Part shown: positions 22,036 to 33,131 of the stretch, in pieces
Numbering within the stretch: the stretch's first letter is position 1
Layout of the letters: every line of letters begins with the position of its first letter
Source: Pectinophora gossypiella
Taxonomy: Eukaryota; Arthropoda; Insecta; Lepidoptera; Gelechiidae
Assembly: GCF_024362695.1 (NCBI RefSeq)
Contig: NC_065407.1
Coordinates: 5,270,001 to 5,334,000, forward strand
DNA: 64,000 nucleotides
Direction: 5' to 3'
Made by a program: the position numbers and the translations under genes
Notes under the pieces: model-generated
Told to the model about the DNA's origin: nothing
Database searches by the model: none
What the model saw: the letters and a program-made list of their open reading frames with translations, nothing else

Positions 22036-22286
22036 TTGAGAGACCATTACATGCATCAATTTTTGGTTCGAAATTCTGTCACGGATAATCATGATGAACT
22101 TGAAACGTGTGGTGACAGGTGATCAGCTGATCGCCCATGGTTATTGCCCATCATGTTGGAAAGGATAAATGAAGGACCCCTTTGCCACGCCGTTTTTACA
22201 AGTTAACTACGATAAGAAGCCGCCATTTCACTATTTTATTAATACAAACGAATTTCTGAATTGAAACGAAGGCTCATTTCCGCACT

Positions 22287-22717
22287 GGGGGATTTTCCAG
22301 GCTACGTTCTTCAAATACAATATAAAATGGCGCTGTAGAAATTTTCGTTCGTTTAATCTTCTAATTTTAATAGATAACAGAAATCTTTTATCTTTATTTT
22401 TGGGTATAAATGATATCCATTTTTATTACACCCAGGCACAATTACACATTCCACCCATTATCATTCTTATTATTTTGATCAAAAAAAGAGCCAATATAGG
22501 TAGCGACAATTCTATTCAAAATATAATCCAAATATCAAATAAAACTTACCTACTTTTATACAATATTCATAATATTTATCGAATTATGAATATTGTATAA
22601 AAGTAGGTATTCATTAAGATAATTTTGTACCTATGAATGAGAAAATAGGTAATTTTCACGTTAAATATGAACACCGCTACCTATTTTTTTTTGGGGAACG
22701 TAGACTAGAAAGTCCCT
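22287..22717. mobile_element. TIR MITE (family U), full copy
   Basis: The left end GGATTTTCCAGGCTACGTTC and the complement of GAACGTAGACTAGAAAGTCC at the right end are inverted repeats, continued by GGCGCTGTAG against the complement of CACCGCTACC. The Met frame 22400-22600 inside is not a gene. Confidence 0.6.
22548..22608. repeat. Perfect 25-bp hairpin inside MITE U
   Basis: Bases 22548-22572 (ACCTACTTTTATACAATATT...) and 22584-22608 are exact complements with an 11-base loop. Confidence 0.85.
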
Positions 22718-23620
22718 AATTATGTTCATCAATTATTAGATTTATCGCGTATTAGAATTCGAATTTAGAACTTGGGTTTTTTATGTGCGGAAGTGCAGTT
22801 AAAGTATGTATTTTCGCTGCTCCTAGTCTAGCAAATAAGTACCTCGTAAGTACATTAAAATTTAGTCTCGTCAGAAATGAATGTTATGCCAGTCCACTCA
22901 AGACTGATATCTTGCAAAATGCACCGTACACCAAGGTCTCCATTCAAAGCTACTAGCAATATTCATACAACATTCTTCATACTAAATGAACCGTGAAATG
23001 TAATATTTTGTTATCGCATCCATAGTAATATTACGCTGAGCAATCATATTTATGGGAAATTTGTTTTTATAGTTATTTCCGCATAAGAGTATTTTTTTTT
23101 TAATGATTTCTGACGGATGTTTATTTTTAAACTTTTAGGTAGGTATATTTATTTTCAGATTGAAATTTGAATTTTTTTTGCATATACGTAGAGTAGGGAT
23201 AACAGACCACGGCATTTAGTTTGCGGTCTCGTATAAAATCCTGTACCCCAGACCGCTCGTTTCTTTTCCCTGCTCTTTGTGAAGCAAGATAATCCTGTTG
23301 AAAATTAGCTTGCATATAGAGTACTCCTATTATGCAAATGCGATTTTTAGTTAATGTAAATAATGTAAAAAATGCAAGCAAGTACCCACTTAGTATGTAT
23401 ATTTTATATTTTTTTACAAGTAGGTAATTCTTTTATATACTTAAGAACTTTTTAGATTTCAATAATTAAGCACTTGCTTATTAATTTGTATCTAAATATA
23501 TACCTACACGAAAGTATATTATTGGGTAATCACACAACTTTATAACTATTATTACACTTAAATATTATTATTTTAGTACCTACCGGTGCGTCAATAAAAC
23601 ATCAAATGTAAAAAAGAAAC
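22718..23620. other. AT-rich stretch, nothing recognised
   Basis: The minus-strand Met frame 23381-23127 has no motif. No repeat match found within the window. Confidence 0.45.
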
Positions 23621-23624
23621 TTAC

Positions 23625-23950
23625 CACAAAAATCCCTTTTGTCCGTTTAAATAAATTCACAATCACATTTAAAAACCATATATACGATTTCAAAAATCCT
23701 CACTGGCAGTTTTAAAACTATTAAATTCTTTTACGAAACGGAATTTAAAAGAATTTAAATTCTGAATTTGAATTTCGCGTCGGATTTCAGATCGCGCGGG
23801 AAATGGATCATGTGCACGCGCGGCACCAGCGTGTAGTGAAGTTTGATTAGCAAACAATGTTTAGAGACAATCGCTCGTTCTCCGACTCTCCGACCAAAGT
23901 CAGACCAGACCAGTCTTGCATGGCCTCGCTAAGATGACGATCGAAACTGC
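23625..23950 (-). promoter_or_regulatory. Candidate promoter and first non-coding exon of a leftward gene
   Basis: A CpG-richer block at 23775-23925 (TCGCGTCGG, ATCGCGCGGG, CACGCGCGGC) stands out from AT-rich surroundings and matches no repeat in the window. On the minus strand it is followed by about 150 bases and a good donor, GTG|GTAAGTTTC, at 23624. No coding exon could be tied to it to the left. Speculative. Confidence 0.2.
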
Positions 23951-24393
23951 ATCATACAGTAATGATAACTCAAGACAGTGGTGTAACTTGAAAGCGGTAC
24001 TGATTTGCCATGGGAAAAAAATCTATGAAATTCGATAATAATAAAATTAAAATTGAATTACATAATGTGATAAGATAACGTATAGGTAATAAAAATAGTT
24101 TTTTTGTTTTTCCAGCAAGTAAATCGGATTAATAAATATTTTAACTCTGTTTTCGACGGATGAAACAATTCTGTGGCGCACGCTATTTTTGTGTCCTCCC
24201 CGCATGTTGCTTCTATTGTTTATTTAATTAGAAATAGTGATACCACTTATTTATACTTTGTCACTTACTGTATCGTCAGCAAAAAGGTGTATTACGTATT
24301 TAAGGTAGCTGTCATCGCGTGAGCATGTACTTTATAATGATGATACAGTTTCATCAGTTTTTAAATACAATGTGATTTATGTTTATATTTAAC

Positions 24394-24427
24394 AATACAG
24401 TCTACTAAAACTTCAGTAGACTGTATT
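24394..24427. repeat. Perfect 13-bp hairpin
   Basis: AATACAGTCTACT and AGTAGACTGTATT flank an 8-base loop. Isolated; could be a transposon relic. Confidence 0.7.
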
Positions 24428-24474
24428 TGAATAAGCTGCGGGTGCTGCAGCAATGTAGAGAATTTAGTTGGATA

Positions 24475-24720
24475 TCATACATACATAAACTCACGCCTAT
24501 TTTCTACCGGGGTAAGCAGAGACTGTCATGTGGAATTCCATTTGCTTCGATCCTGACCCACTTCTCCAGCTCCTTCACATTCATCGATCGTTACATACAC
24601 GCACGCCGGTTCAGACTAGATCGTACTAAATATTTTCTAAGGACATCTCCAATTTGGTTAATGTACGTCCGTCTAGGTCTAATAGATAGGTCTAGGTGGT
24701 AGGTTGGATATCTATCATAC
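24475..24720 (+). repeat. Dispersed repeat family 5 (CATAAACTCACGCC family)
   Basis: From CATACATAAACTCACGCC through CGGGGTAAGCAGAGACTG and GGAATTCCATTTGCTTCG to CGCCGGTTCAGACTAGATCG and ACATCTCCAATTTGG. The same order of blocks occurs inverted at 33235-33410 and in part at 32205-32290, 34410-34450 and 17030-17130. Likely a retroposed element; the frames inside are not genes. Confidence 0.6.
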
Positions 24721-25490
24721 CTAGTTTTTATATTTTTTATAAATAAAATAGTCTCTCGTTTGACCACAATCTCACCTGATGGTAAGTGAAGTTGCGGTCT
24801 AGGGTTGATCACGGTTACCTAGCTAATGCCTATTCACTCTAGCCTTGAAAACACCCAGATTATAACGATTTGGAAAAACAGACGACGTCACACAGTCCCT
24901 GTCTTTTGCTGTTCGTAACAAAAAAGAAGAAGCAAAATGTTTAGTGCGGATTGTTTGTGCTTAAGTGTCCTTATAGTGTTAATAAGATTATAGTATTAAA
25001 GGTATTATTTAAAGTCATATAGCAATAAAAACATGTCAGTTTTATTCAAACAGTTTTTGTAAACAAGTTCCAATTATTTTTATTTTTTACTGAGCTCTAC
25101 TGAATGTAAATTTATTATTTGGTGTGACATATTTTTTGTACGTAACTACGTACCTTTAAATAATTATAATAATTTAAATAATAATATTATAAGTAATGGG
25201 AGATCCGGTTGTTAGTTCTTACTACGTATATAGCGCATCTGTTACTACATAGTGCATTTATTCTAGGTAAGTGTTTGCTTGACAACAAGCATTTAGTTGC
25301 GGTAAAAATTTGTACTTAAGTAAAATGTACGTCAACATAGTACGACATCTCGTATTACTACATTCACTCCATCATTAGGATGTTTCTCTGCTGGAGTAAA
25401 TAACTGGAGTAAATAAAAATAGGCGTTCAGCTACTTATCATACTGATCGTAAAAACCTATACCCTCGGGTACTCTAACATGAATAGAAAA
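24721..25490. other. No gene recognised
   Basis: AT-rich. Met frames on the minus strand (24812-24591, 25637-25431) show no motif. Confidence 0.45.
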
Positions 25491-25496
25491 ATAACG

Positions 25497-25585
25497 TGGC
25501 CGATGATCTGGGACGGTTAAAAAGGCCACAAAAACAATGTTCAATGTTCTATTTGACATTTGTTTGCATTGCGCACTTACATGCT
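25497..25585. mobile_element. Fragment of MITE family Q
   Basis: GACGGTTAAAAAGGCCACA and TATTTGACATTTGTTTGCATTG match the left half of the MITE at 27615-27913. Confidence 0.5.
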
Positions 25586-25675
25586 TTGAGGCATAAACCT
25601 TCATCTTCAGTTGGAGGAGGAACGAAGATTTTACCACGCTGCTCTAAGTACTACGGTTTATAGAAGTAGGAATGT

Positions 25676-25790
25676 TTTTTTTAACGTGACTTGTGTAGAT
25701 TTGCCGCACCCGGTACAAAAATTTAGATAACAGAGGCCTGACGACGGCCAGTTAGGCGCGAAATTCGGCTATGAGAGAACTGTAAGTATT
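25676..25790 (-). mobile_element. Dispersed repeat family 1, degraded fragment
   Basis: Poly-T, then ACGTGACTTGTGTAGATTTGC, then CACCCGGTACAA and a stretch like GGCCAGTTAGGCGCGAA. Several internal deletions. Confidence 0.5.
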
Positions 25791-26329
25791 TGAAAGAAAT
25801 AAGGATCACTGAGAGGAGTGTCGTTCGAAAAGATTTTGTATATTTTCCTTTATTATTTTTTATTGCGCTGTGTTTTTTAAATTATTATTATTTGTAAAAT
25901 TGTTACTTCAGCTGTAAGATTTGTTTTGTAATATAAAAAGTAACAGTTTTGTTAATCAAATATAAATGCCTGTTAACTCGAAAAAAAAAGCTATAGCTTA
26001 CAAAATACCAAATACCTCGGCCCTTTACTGCTATAAAGGGCAGTATCTATAAGACAAGGAACTCCATAAGGCGAACACAACACAACACAACAGTATTGTT
26101 GAGTGTTGTAATTGCAGTTCCCTTTCCACGGCCTTCGCGCAGTAACCTTGTGTAGAGCTAGGTCGCCAGCTAGTAGATTGTTTACCTTACGCCGATTATT
26201 TTAATTACTGAGGAAATTTTTGAAGTTTTGTACTCGTATGGGTAAACTAGGCAAGAGTTATTGGAGATGTACAGCATTTGAACTGAAAATGGTGTAATAA
26301 TAGCCTTAAGGTAGTTTTATATAGCGTTT

Positions 26330-26410
26330 TGTGCATCAGGCTGAAGTCTAAATAATATATAAGATCTGACGACGATTCGCGAGCCACTTGTTATCTTTTT
26401 ATGCGTGCAA
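26330..26410 (+). repeat. Dispersed repeat shared with 29740-29830
   Basis: GTGCATCAGGCTGAAGT, TAAGATCTGACGACGATTCG and CGAGCCACTT correspond to GTGCATCAGGACGAAGTG, TAAGATCTGTCGACAATTCG and CGGGCCACTT. No coding function assigned. Confidence 0.45.
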
Positions 26411-27254
26411 AAATAAAGTTAAAAAAAGTATTTTTTTATTATGTATTGCTCCATCTTCTTCTATCGTGTGGGTTGTGATGTAAATTACCAACGTGAAAAT
26501 GTTGTAGCCTTAAGGTAGTTTTTAATCTTTGTTTTTGTTACATGTTTGTTCGTCTGGAATTCATTTGAATTTGAATTTCGTCGGTGGTAAGAAGGTACAG
26601 ATAAATCCGTCCTTAGTAAGTAGGTGCTAATATCTAGATTAGATTGTCGAAACATACCATATAAACTCACGATTATTATTCTCAAATGGGATAGTCTAAA
26701 GTTATTTACATTAAGTACATGCTGAACTAAGCACCGTTAAACACGAAGTTACAGCTTTCTGTTAGACCAACGTGATAGATGATCAGATGAGCCACATCGT
26801 CGTCTGTAATGGTAGGGTATCTTTAGTTTTCGAACTATCTGCCTGACAGTTTTCATTCAAATCGGTTCAGAGGTTGTGGTAACAAAAAGTTCACATAGAG
26901 TTACTTTCGCACTTATAATTTAGTATGTATCCATTAGTATGTCAATGATAACTTCTTAAGAATAATGTGTACTACGAGTATTCCAGTGTGTCATTTAGTC
27001 TACCTTATAGATAGTTGTAGATCCATATCAAATCAAAACGAGCTCTAATAGATGCAGGCCTTCTTACAGGTCGCCCACAGTTTAATGTCACGGCTTTTCA
27101 TAAATAGTTTATAAATTATGCAGATAGCAGAACACAACTTTACATACATAACTATTATCTGGTCTTAAGGCTCCCCTTTGTTTAACTATTGTGTCTGGAA
27201 ATTTGGGCCTCAGATTGATATGAACCTGTAACCGCGACTTCATTTCTGAGGTCA

Positions 27255-27352
27255 TTGTCTTATAGGGAAGTCAAGGAATTGGCCTTTGATAGACTGGAAT
27301 GGAAAATGCTACACCGACAAGAGCGTGGCTCTTAAATTTATGATGATGACTA
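27255..27352 (+). mobile_element. RTE-like LINE 3' terminal fragment
   Basis: The plus strand encodes YREVKELAFDRLEWKMLHRQ then ERGS and TAA, followed by a TGATGATGA tail; it is the last 90 bases of the element seen at 5300-5575. Confidence 0.75.
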
Positions 27353-27614
27353 CACTACGAGTACAATCTGTCGGAAACGATCTGTCGTGTGTAAATGCTT
27401 CTTATTACATCGCCCTGGTATATCGTGTCCGATAGATTGTGTAGTGTAATAGGTCCTTTATTATCATCAAAGTAAGTAACCTGGTTACTTTATAATCCTT
27501 GAAAATACAATGTCTGTCTCTGAGTTTTGATCTAAGTACCAATTTTCATCCAAATCGGTCCAGCCGGTATATGGGTGGAAAGATGGAGAAGCAAATATTG
27601 TAAAGTGATCAGTT

Positions 27615-27913
27615 GGGCTAAAATGGCCACATCGAAGCAATTCATCTAAGAAAGCAATATTGCTATTTGACGTTTGTTTGCATTGTGCGCTTACTTGTTA
27701 TTATTTTTTATTAATTTTATATTCATGTTTATTTAGTATCTCAAAAGAACCTTGTTTTTCATCATCGCATTGGGTCCGCCCGTAATGGTGATGTGTTTGT
27801 TACTATTAGATATAAGTAAATAAATAAATAAAAAATACTTTTAAATGCGCAAATGTCAAATTGCAACATTGCTTTCTTAGATGAATTGCTTCGATGTGGC
27901 CATTTTAACCCCC
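27615..27913. mobile_element. MITE with long inverted repeats (family Q)
   Basis: GGGCTAAAATGGCCACATCG and AAGCAATTCATCTAAGAAAG at the left end are mirrored by CTTTCTTAGATGAATTGCTT and CGATGTGGCCATTTTAACCC at the right end. The arms, about 70 bases, extend to AAATGTCAAATTGC-type sequence. The middle contains LINE-tail-like sequence (TAGATATAAGTAAATAAATA). Confidence 0.85.
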
Positions 27914-28210
27914 TAGTAAGTTAATCAGGATTGACTATTAATTGTATCTCAATCGGATCACCTTAAATTTCTATGGATGGTGGACTATTTGAATACTGCA
28001 CCAGTCTCCGTTATTCAATTCATGGTAATCAGTAGCATAGTAGCGCCTGCGGTAGTAGATGTGATTGCAAAGTCAGCCTACGCTGAAATAGCAAAAGTAT
28101 TCAAATGACGAATCTGTTAGGTACTAAGTAATAAATGTACATAAAAAATTACATCTATTTTTTTTTGTTCTCAGTACATTTTAAGTTAAGTAAGTTGATT
28201 GTGTTGTAGT

Positions 28211-28502
28211 ATGGCCTCTGTGGCCCAGTGGTTGAGCGTTAGTCTCACGATCCGGAGGCCCTGGGTTCAAATCCCGATGGGGACATATCACAACAATAAC
28301 TTTGTGATCCCTAGTTTGGTTAGGACATTACAGGCTGATCACCTGATTGTCCGAACGTTAAGCCGTTGGTCCCGGTCACTACTTACTGATGTATGTAGTC
28401 GTTACATGAGCCATGTCAGGGGCCTTTGGCGGCTCAATAATAACCCTGACACCAGGGTTGATGAGGTTGGTAATGCACCTCGTAACCCACACGGTAAGAA
28501 GA
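28211..28502 (+). mobile_element. SINE family B, complete, 13-bp TSD
   Basis: ATTGTGTTGTAGT occurs immediately before (28198-28210) and after (28503-28515), a clean target-site duplication. The head has A-box TGGCCCAGTGG and B-box GGTTCAAATCC; then CATTACAGGCTGATCACCTG, the central segment AACGTTAAGCCGTTGGTCCC, and the tail from TACTTACTGATGTA to CCCACACGGTAAGAAGA. The plus-strand frame of 118 codons lies wholly within the SINE and is not a gene. Confidence 0.9.
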
Positions 28503-28904
28503 ATTGTGTTGTAGTGCCATTACAGGGTTCCTATTGTAATTGCCTCTATTTTTAAGACCTCTGTTATAAAATCAGGAATGCAATAATGTAGGTATCTAAT
28601 CTAAATTACAAACAGCCTTAATATACATAATGTAATATCTGATATCTGGTATAATATAACAACTTGAAACCCAATTACTTCGCGTTTCAATATCTCTTGA
28701 TTAATTTGCAGACAGTGTAGGAATAAATTGATGTGGTAAATATGAGATTGAAACAGTTGCCGTTATGAAAGCGTAGCCTAGTTAAATAGCAATTTATAAA
28801 TAAAAATTAAACTCTTTAAAAATAGGTAATAAATACTTTCACAGACTGAGTACTGCAGGGGAAAGGCAAGAGGGAAACCACTGCTCTATTTTCCCTGAAA
28901 AGTA

Positions 28905-28965
28905 GCATGGAGGATGCTACACCGACAAGAGCGTGGCTCTTAAATTAGTGATGATGAGCAAATAA
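28905..28965 (+). mobile_element. RTE-like LINE 3' terminal scrap
   Basis: ATGGAGGATGCTACACCGAC, AAGAGCGTGGCTCTTAAATT and AGTGATGATGA: the last codons, stop and tail of the RTE-like element. Confidence 0.7.
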
Positions 28966-28999
28966 TTTACGCTCTGTAAAGTTATTTTGTCGATGATTT

Positions 29000-29060
29000 T
29001 CCGGCCTAGCAACGGCGCTAACTAATACCATTACGAGAATAAATCACGTCAAAAAAAAGT
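29000..29060 (+). mobile_element. Dispersed repeat family 1, plus-strand 3' end
   Basis: GGCCTAGCAACGG followed by AATAAATCACGTC and eight A. This is the only copy in the plus orientation and shows the AATAAR plus TCACGTC plus poly(A) end directly. Confidence 0.55.
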
Positions 29061-29624
29061 GGATATTAAATAATTGATAAACAGCCCCATTCCTTTTTTT
29101 TACTTTGAATGGAGCTGAGTATTTTACAATAAATTTATTTTATTATTTCTTTAGTAAAACTGTTAAAGAGATTTTAAAGAAACCAGGCCCAAAACCTTTC
29201 CAATAAAGAAGATTTTAGCTACAATTTCACGCCTTTCGTTTTTCAGGTAAGTAGTAATTGACACACCTGAGCATTGGGGACATTTTACATGCAGGAAAAG
29301 GGTGGAAATACTTTTGAAAATAACTCGTGTTTACTGTTTTGGAGAAAAAGCTTGCCTTGCGTCACACACTGCCGGGAAAGTGGGATAAGCGGATCAAAGT
29401 GCTGACTTTTTTTATTTAACCACAAACAATCTACGTTTCTATGCTAGACTGGGGGCGAATAAACAGCAAAGAACTGTTTTTCTTTTCGGTCATATCGTAA
29501 AATCCGACAAAGGAATTATGTCTTTTCTAACATGATGGACTGATAGTTGAATAGAAACAAATAATATATAAATAAATCAAATTGTTGTTGTTGTTTGATT
29601 GTTTTGTTGTTGTCGGCTGATCGT

Positions 29625-29840
29625 ATTCTATCCTAGGACTTCGTATTAACAGTGGCTGCAAGTTGCGCACCTTATTAGTGATGGGTGTAAGTCGACGTAT
29701 GTTTGAGCCGCAGATAAATTCCGCGTATGTACTACTTTCCGGACTTTGTGCATCAGGACGAAGTGTGAACAATATCGTAGGTAAGATCTGTCGACAATTC
29801 GCGGGCCACTTTATACGCTTGAAAAGAAATTTTAGAAAAA
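29625..29840 (+). repeat. Composite dispersed repeat
   Basis: TAGGACTTCGTATTAACAGTGGCTGCAAG is shared with 42223-42262 and in part with 38468-38480. The block 29740-29830 is shared with 26330-26410. The nested Met frames on both strands are not genes. Confidence 0.45.
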
Positions 29841-30384
29841 AATAATTGTTTTTGTTGTGATATGTCTCCTGCGACAACGTGCCTTGCGCAGCGCGTTCTA
29901 TAAGCAAATGTGATTTCTGAAAAAAAAGTTGTTTGACTTCCAAGTCGTACAAATAATTTTACAACGGTCGTCTTTTGTTGCAAAATAGATAAATTGTTGG
30001 GAAAATTAATTGGCACTTTGAGTAAATACTTTAATCAGAAAAGAAATAACAGACCTGGAAACACTTTTACTAAAAGGTATAGTCTTATAATAGTCTTATA
30101 ACATTGTACAAATTACCATCGTCTGACGCCTATTTTCATCATAAACATAAAGTTGCCTTACGCAACTAAGTTACGTATCACCCATCTATAGTATTTGAAA
30201 CATTCACATTTCGCCATGGGTACATTGACTTATTATTCTGATCTGTGTCCAATCACTCTGTTGCAATGTTGGTACCTGCAGATACATATTTTGTATACAA
30301 ACTATTGGAAACTATTTGGTAATTTTAGTATATCGTAGACGCTATGTGTAGGTATGGTGAAATAAATTGCTGCATGAGCAATAA

Positions 30385-31887
30385 GGCCGTCTATTGTGCC
30401 TTTCTGTGTCTGTTGTCCTTATTTCTATATCTTGTGTCCGTTGTTCTGACCTGTGACAGACCTGTGTGTCTGTTTGTCCCTCGTGGTAAGGTATACCTTA
30501 GATAGATAGATAGACAAAATACTATATTGAGCACAACATATTTTAGCATCGATAACTATTTTTAACGCCAAAAATAAGAAATATTATTATGCTTCCTTAC
30601 ATAAGCACTACTTACCTATACGAACACAGCTAGACAATTTTAACCTTTTTTAGTAGATTGTAACTGTAAGGACAAATTTAAAAAAAGTAATAAAAAAATA
30701 GAAAAAAAAAAACTTATAATCTTTTTACAAGTTACCAAAAGACAACTAACCAGGTTAGTCTTAGTGTTGTAATCAAAGCTAAATTATAATAAACTGCAAA
30801 TAAATATTTCTCATAAGTTTTCAACTAAAACTAAAAAAATAAAACAATGTAAAATATTTAAAAATGTTAATTTTATTGTATTAAAAATAGATTACTTATC
30901 TAAAGATTTAAATTAAAATTTACAAATAAATTTATAAAATTAAATATCACATTTGCATGTTCATTTTATCTTATAACGTTTAAATACTACGGTCAAAATT
31001 GTACTAACATTTATTATGTACTTACTGAAATGATATTTTAATTAAGTCAAAGAGAAATAAAATGAAAGTCACAAAAATAAAAAAATAATTGGAAATCCTA
31101 TTTAAGATTTAATTATAAAAATAAAGACATAACATAAATATAAATAAAATAATAAAAAGTAAAAGTTTTAAATCCACATTATTTAAAATAGATGGGAAGT
31201 CGTTTAACTCTACCGCAATTTTAAAATCACATATGCATTATTTCATTAAAATCTAATGACACTTTATAAACAGAAAATGTACTTCCAGTTAACTTACCTA
31301 ATTACTTATTAAGAAATACGAGTAGAAAATCTCAACAAATGGTAAGCTTTATTTTAAATAATTTGAATTTTATGTCTATGTTTTTTATTTATTTATTAAC
31401 TATTTTATTATAAATCACACCATATATGGCTAGTTCTAACGACAAAAATAATACTTGGTAATAAATATAAATAATATAATAATAATAGTTTTAAATGACC
31501 CAGCGGCTTGTTTTTTGCCGAACATAAAATATTTTATACTTACGTGTACTTACCATTTTAATTTTTTTTTCATGATTTAGTTTAACGGTACAAAAATATA
31601 TTTTTTACATTATGGAAAAGACAACAGATACAAAAATATAATCTCACTGAGGCTCAATCGTTTCACTTGGTCACTTGTGTTTTGTTATTATAAGCATTCA
31701 AATTCCCTTAACAATGTTAAGATAACATATTTATGGAGTTCAAAATCACAACCTATTAGTTAACCTATTCCGCCTATAGCCTGTAACTGTAAAATACAAT
31801 CTTATTCTAAAGTTTATAGTCTTAAAGACTCTTTATATTCTCGAAAATTGGAATGTCGCAAATAGTCTAATGCAAATGCAAATAGTC
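30385..31887. other. LINE-tail scrap followed by very AT-rich DNA
   Basis: AGCAATAAGGCCGTCTATTG with GTGTCTGTTGTCCTTATTTC (30380-30430) is the same LINE 3' motif as at 2450 and 48040. A GATA run is at 30502-30513. From 30530 to 31640 the sequence is extremely AT-rich without recognisable features. It is the 3' flank of the transporter gene. Confidence 0.5.
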
Positions 31888-32093
31888 TAGTTGAATGTGT
31901 TCCTCTAGTTATTAAATAACTTGTAATGTACCCTCATTGATTTAAAAGATGTGTTGCTGTTGCAGTTTCTTGTCATTTCTTCTCCTCAGCCATAACACCT
32001 TGCGAAATGACGTAAATTCAAAAATGTTACATTGACCTTCAACAAGTTTATCCATGATAATTACGTTGAATAAATGATTCTGATTCTGTCCAA
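31888..32093 (+). mobile_element. LINE family L1, 3' UTR only
   Basis: About 205 bases in plus orientation, from GTTGAATGTGTTCCTCTAG to GAATAAATGATTCTGATTCTG. Nearly identical to the UTR of the copies at 4231 and 51357, so a young insertion. It lies downstream of the transporter gene. Confidence 0.85.
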
Positions 32094-32782
32094 AAGTTTT
32101 AAATACAGTTATAATTAATCTTACATAATTTAAGAGGCTGATCTTGGGCTAATTCAATATTATATCTACTTAAGAAATTAATGTAAATTAATGAAAACTA
32201 GAACAAACATAAACTCACGGTTATTTCCCACCGGAGTAAGTAGAGACTATGGAATTCCATTCTCTTGCTTACTCCACATTCGCGCATAAAAAGTAGAATT
32301 ATTTAATTAATGTCTGTTTTATAACTAGTAATTTTAAGGCGCACGACAGTTTGACGCGTTGTGCTTCGTGATAGTTCTATATTTAAAAGTTATATTAGGT
32401 GGGAGATCTGTATAACTTTTTTTACTTGACCGGAAATCTGTATGACGTACGTGCACAAATAAATGAATATGAATTAAAACATTTCAAAGCGTTTGTTGTA
32501 CCATGATGCCAACCGTGAAAAACTCGCTGTCACCGTTACGCTTTGTGTGCGTGTCATTTGTCGCATCAAACAGCTGTGCGCCCAGCTCGGATATTAGACA
32601 CACATAAATATACGTGGCTGCTGTTGTATATTCTTTTCAAAAATTCTAAAGAAATATTAAACACACGACGTCAATAGGTTACTGAAAACAGGCAGGTAGG
32701 TAACAAATTATACAAAAGAGTCTGTATTTTCCTATCTTAAAATTAAAATAGGCCGATGTTACATTTTGTTTAAAACAGCTTA

Positions 32783-32788
32783 TTTATT
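32783..32788 (-). promoter_or_regulatory. Poly(A) signal AATAAA for the transporter gene
   Basis: On the minus strand AATAAA lies 42 bases after the transporter stop codon, inside AATAAATAA. It is the first such signal downstream and would give a very short 3' UTR. Later signals could also be used; this is inference without transcript data. Confidence 0.5.
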
Positions 32789-32829
32789 CATCTAACCGAA
32801 CTTGATCTAACGACCTGGATAAGTCTCTT

Positions 32830-33131
32830 TCACACTAGCGTAGAATTTACCGAACTCGTTACATTTGCCGCCATTTCCAGAACAGGCGTTTGACCGAATT
32901 TATCAACCATACCTCTGATGGACGTATAAGATCCGGCGAATAGAGCAATCAGAGAGATTATGGCGATGAAGATATTCTTCCAAAGGACCCAGTATCCGAA
33001 GCCCAAGCCTCTATCCCACTTGTGGACTGTGTCGACGATAGCTGGAGTGAGAAGACCAAGACTGGATAAGAAGATAGCGCCGCAGAGACTGATGAAAAGT
33101 TCTAAGTCGGGGAACGCGGCGGCAAGAGCAA
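32830..33131 (-). CDS. Transporter terminal coding exon 9 (residues 391-490, TM10-TM11, stop)
   Basis: Completes TM9 (ALAAAFPDLELF), then a helix containing CGAIFLSSLGLLTPAIVD, a loop with HKWDRGLGFGYW, the last helix (KNIFIAIISLIALFAGSY) and a short tail with two sequons ending NSTLV. The TGA is at 32832-32830. The acceptor is TTTATTACAG. Everything expected at the C-terminus of this family is present and unbroken. Confidence 0.94.

Noticed and set aside
28199..28555. 118-codon plus-strand protein
   Set aside because: The frame coincides with a complete SINE B bounded by a 13-bp target-site duplication; the SINE explains the whole sequence.
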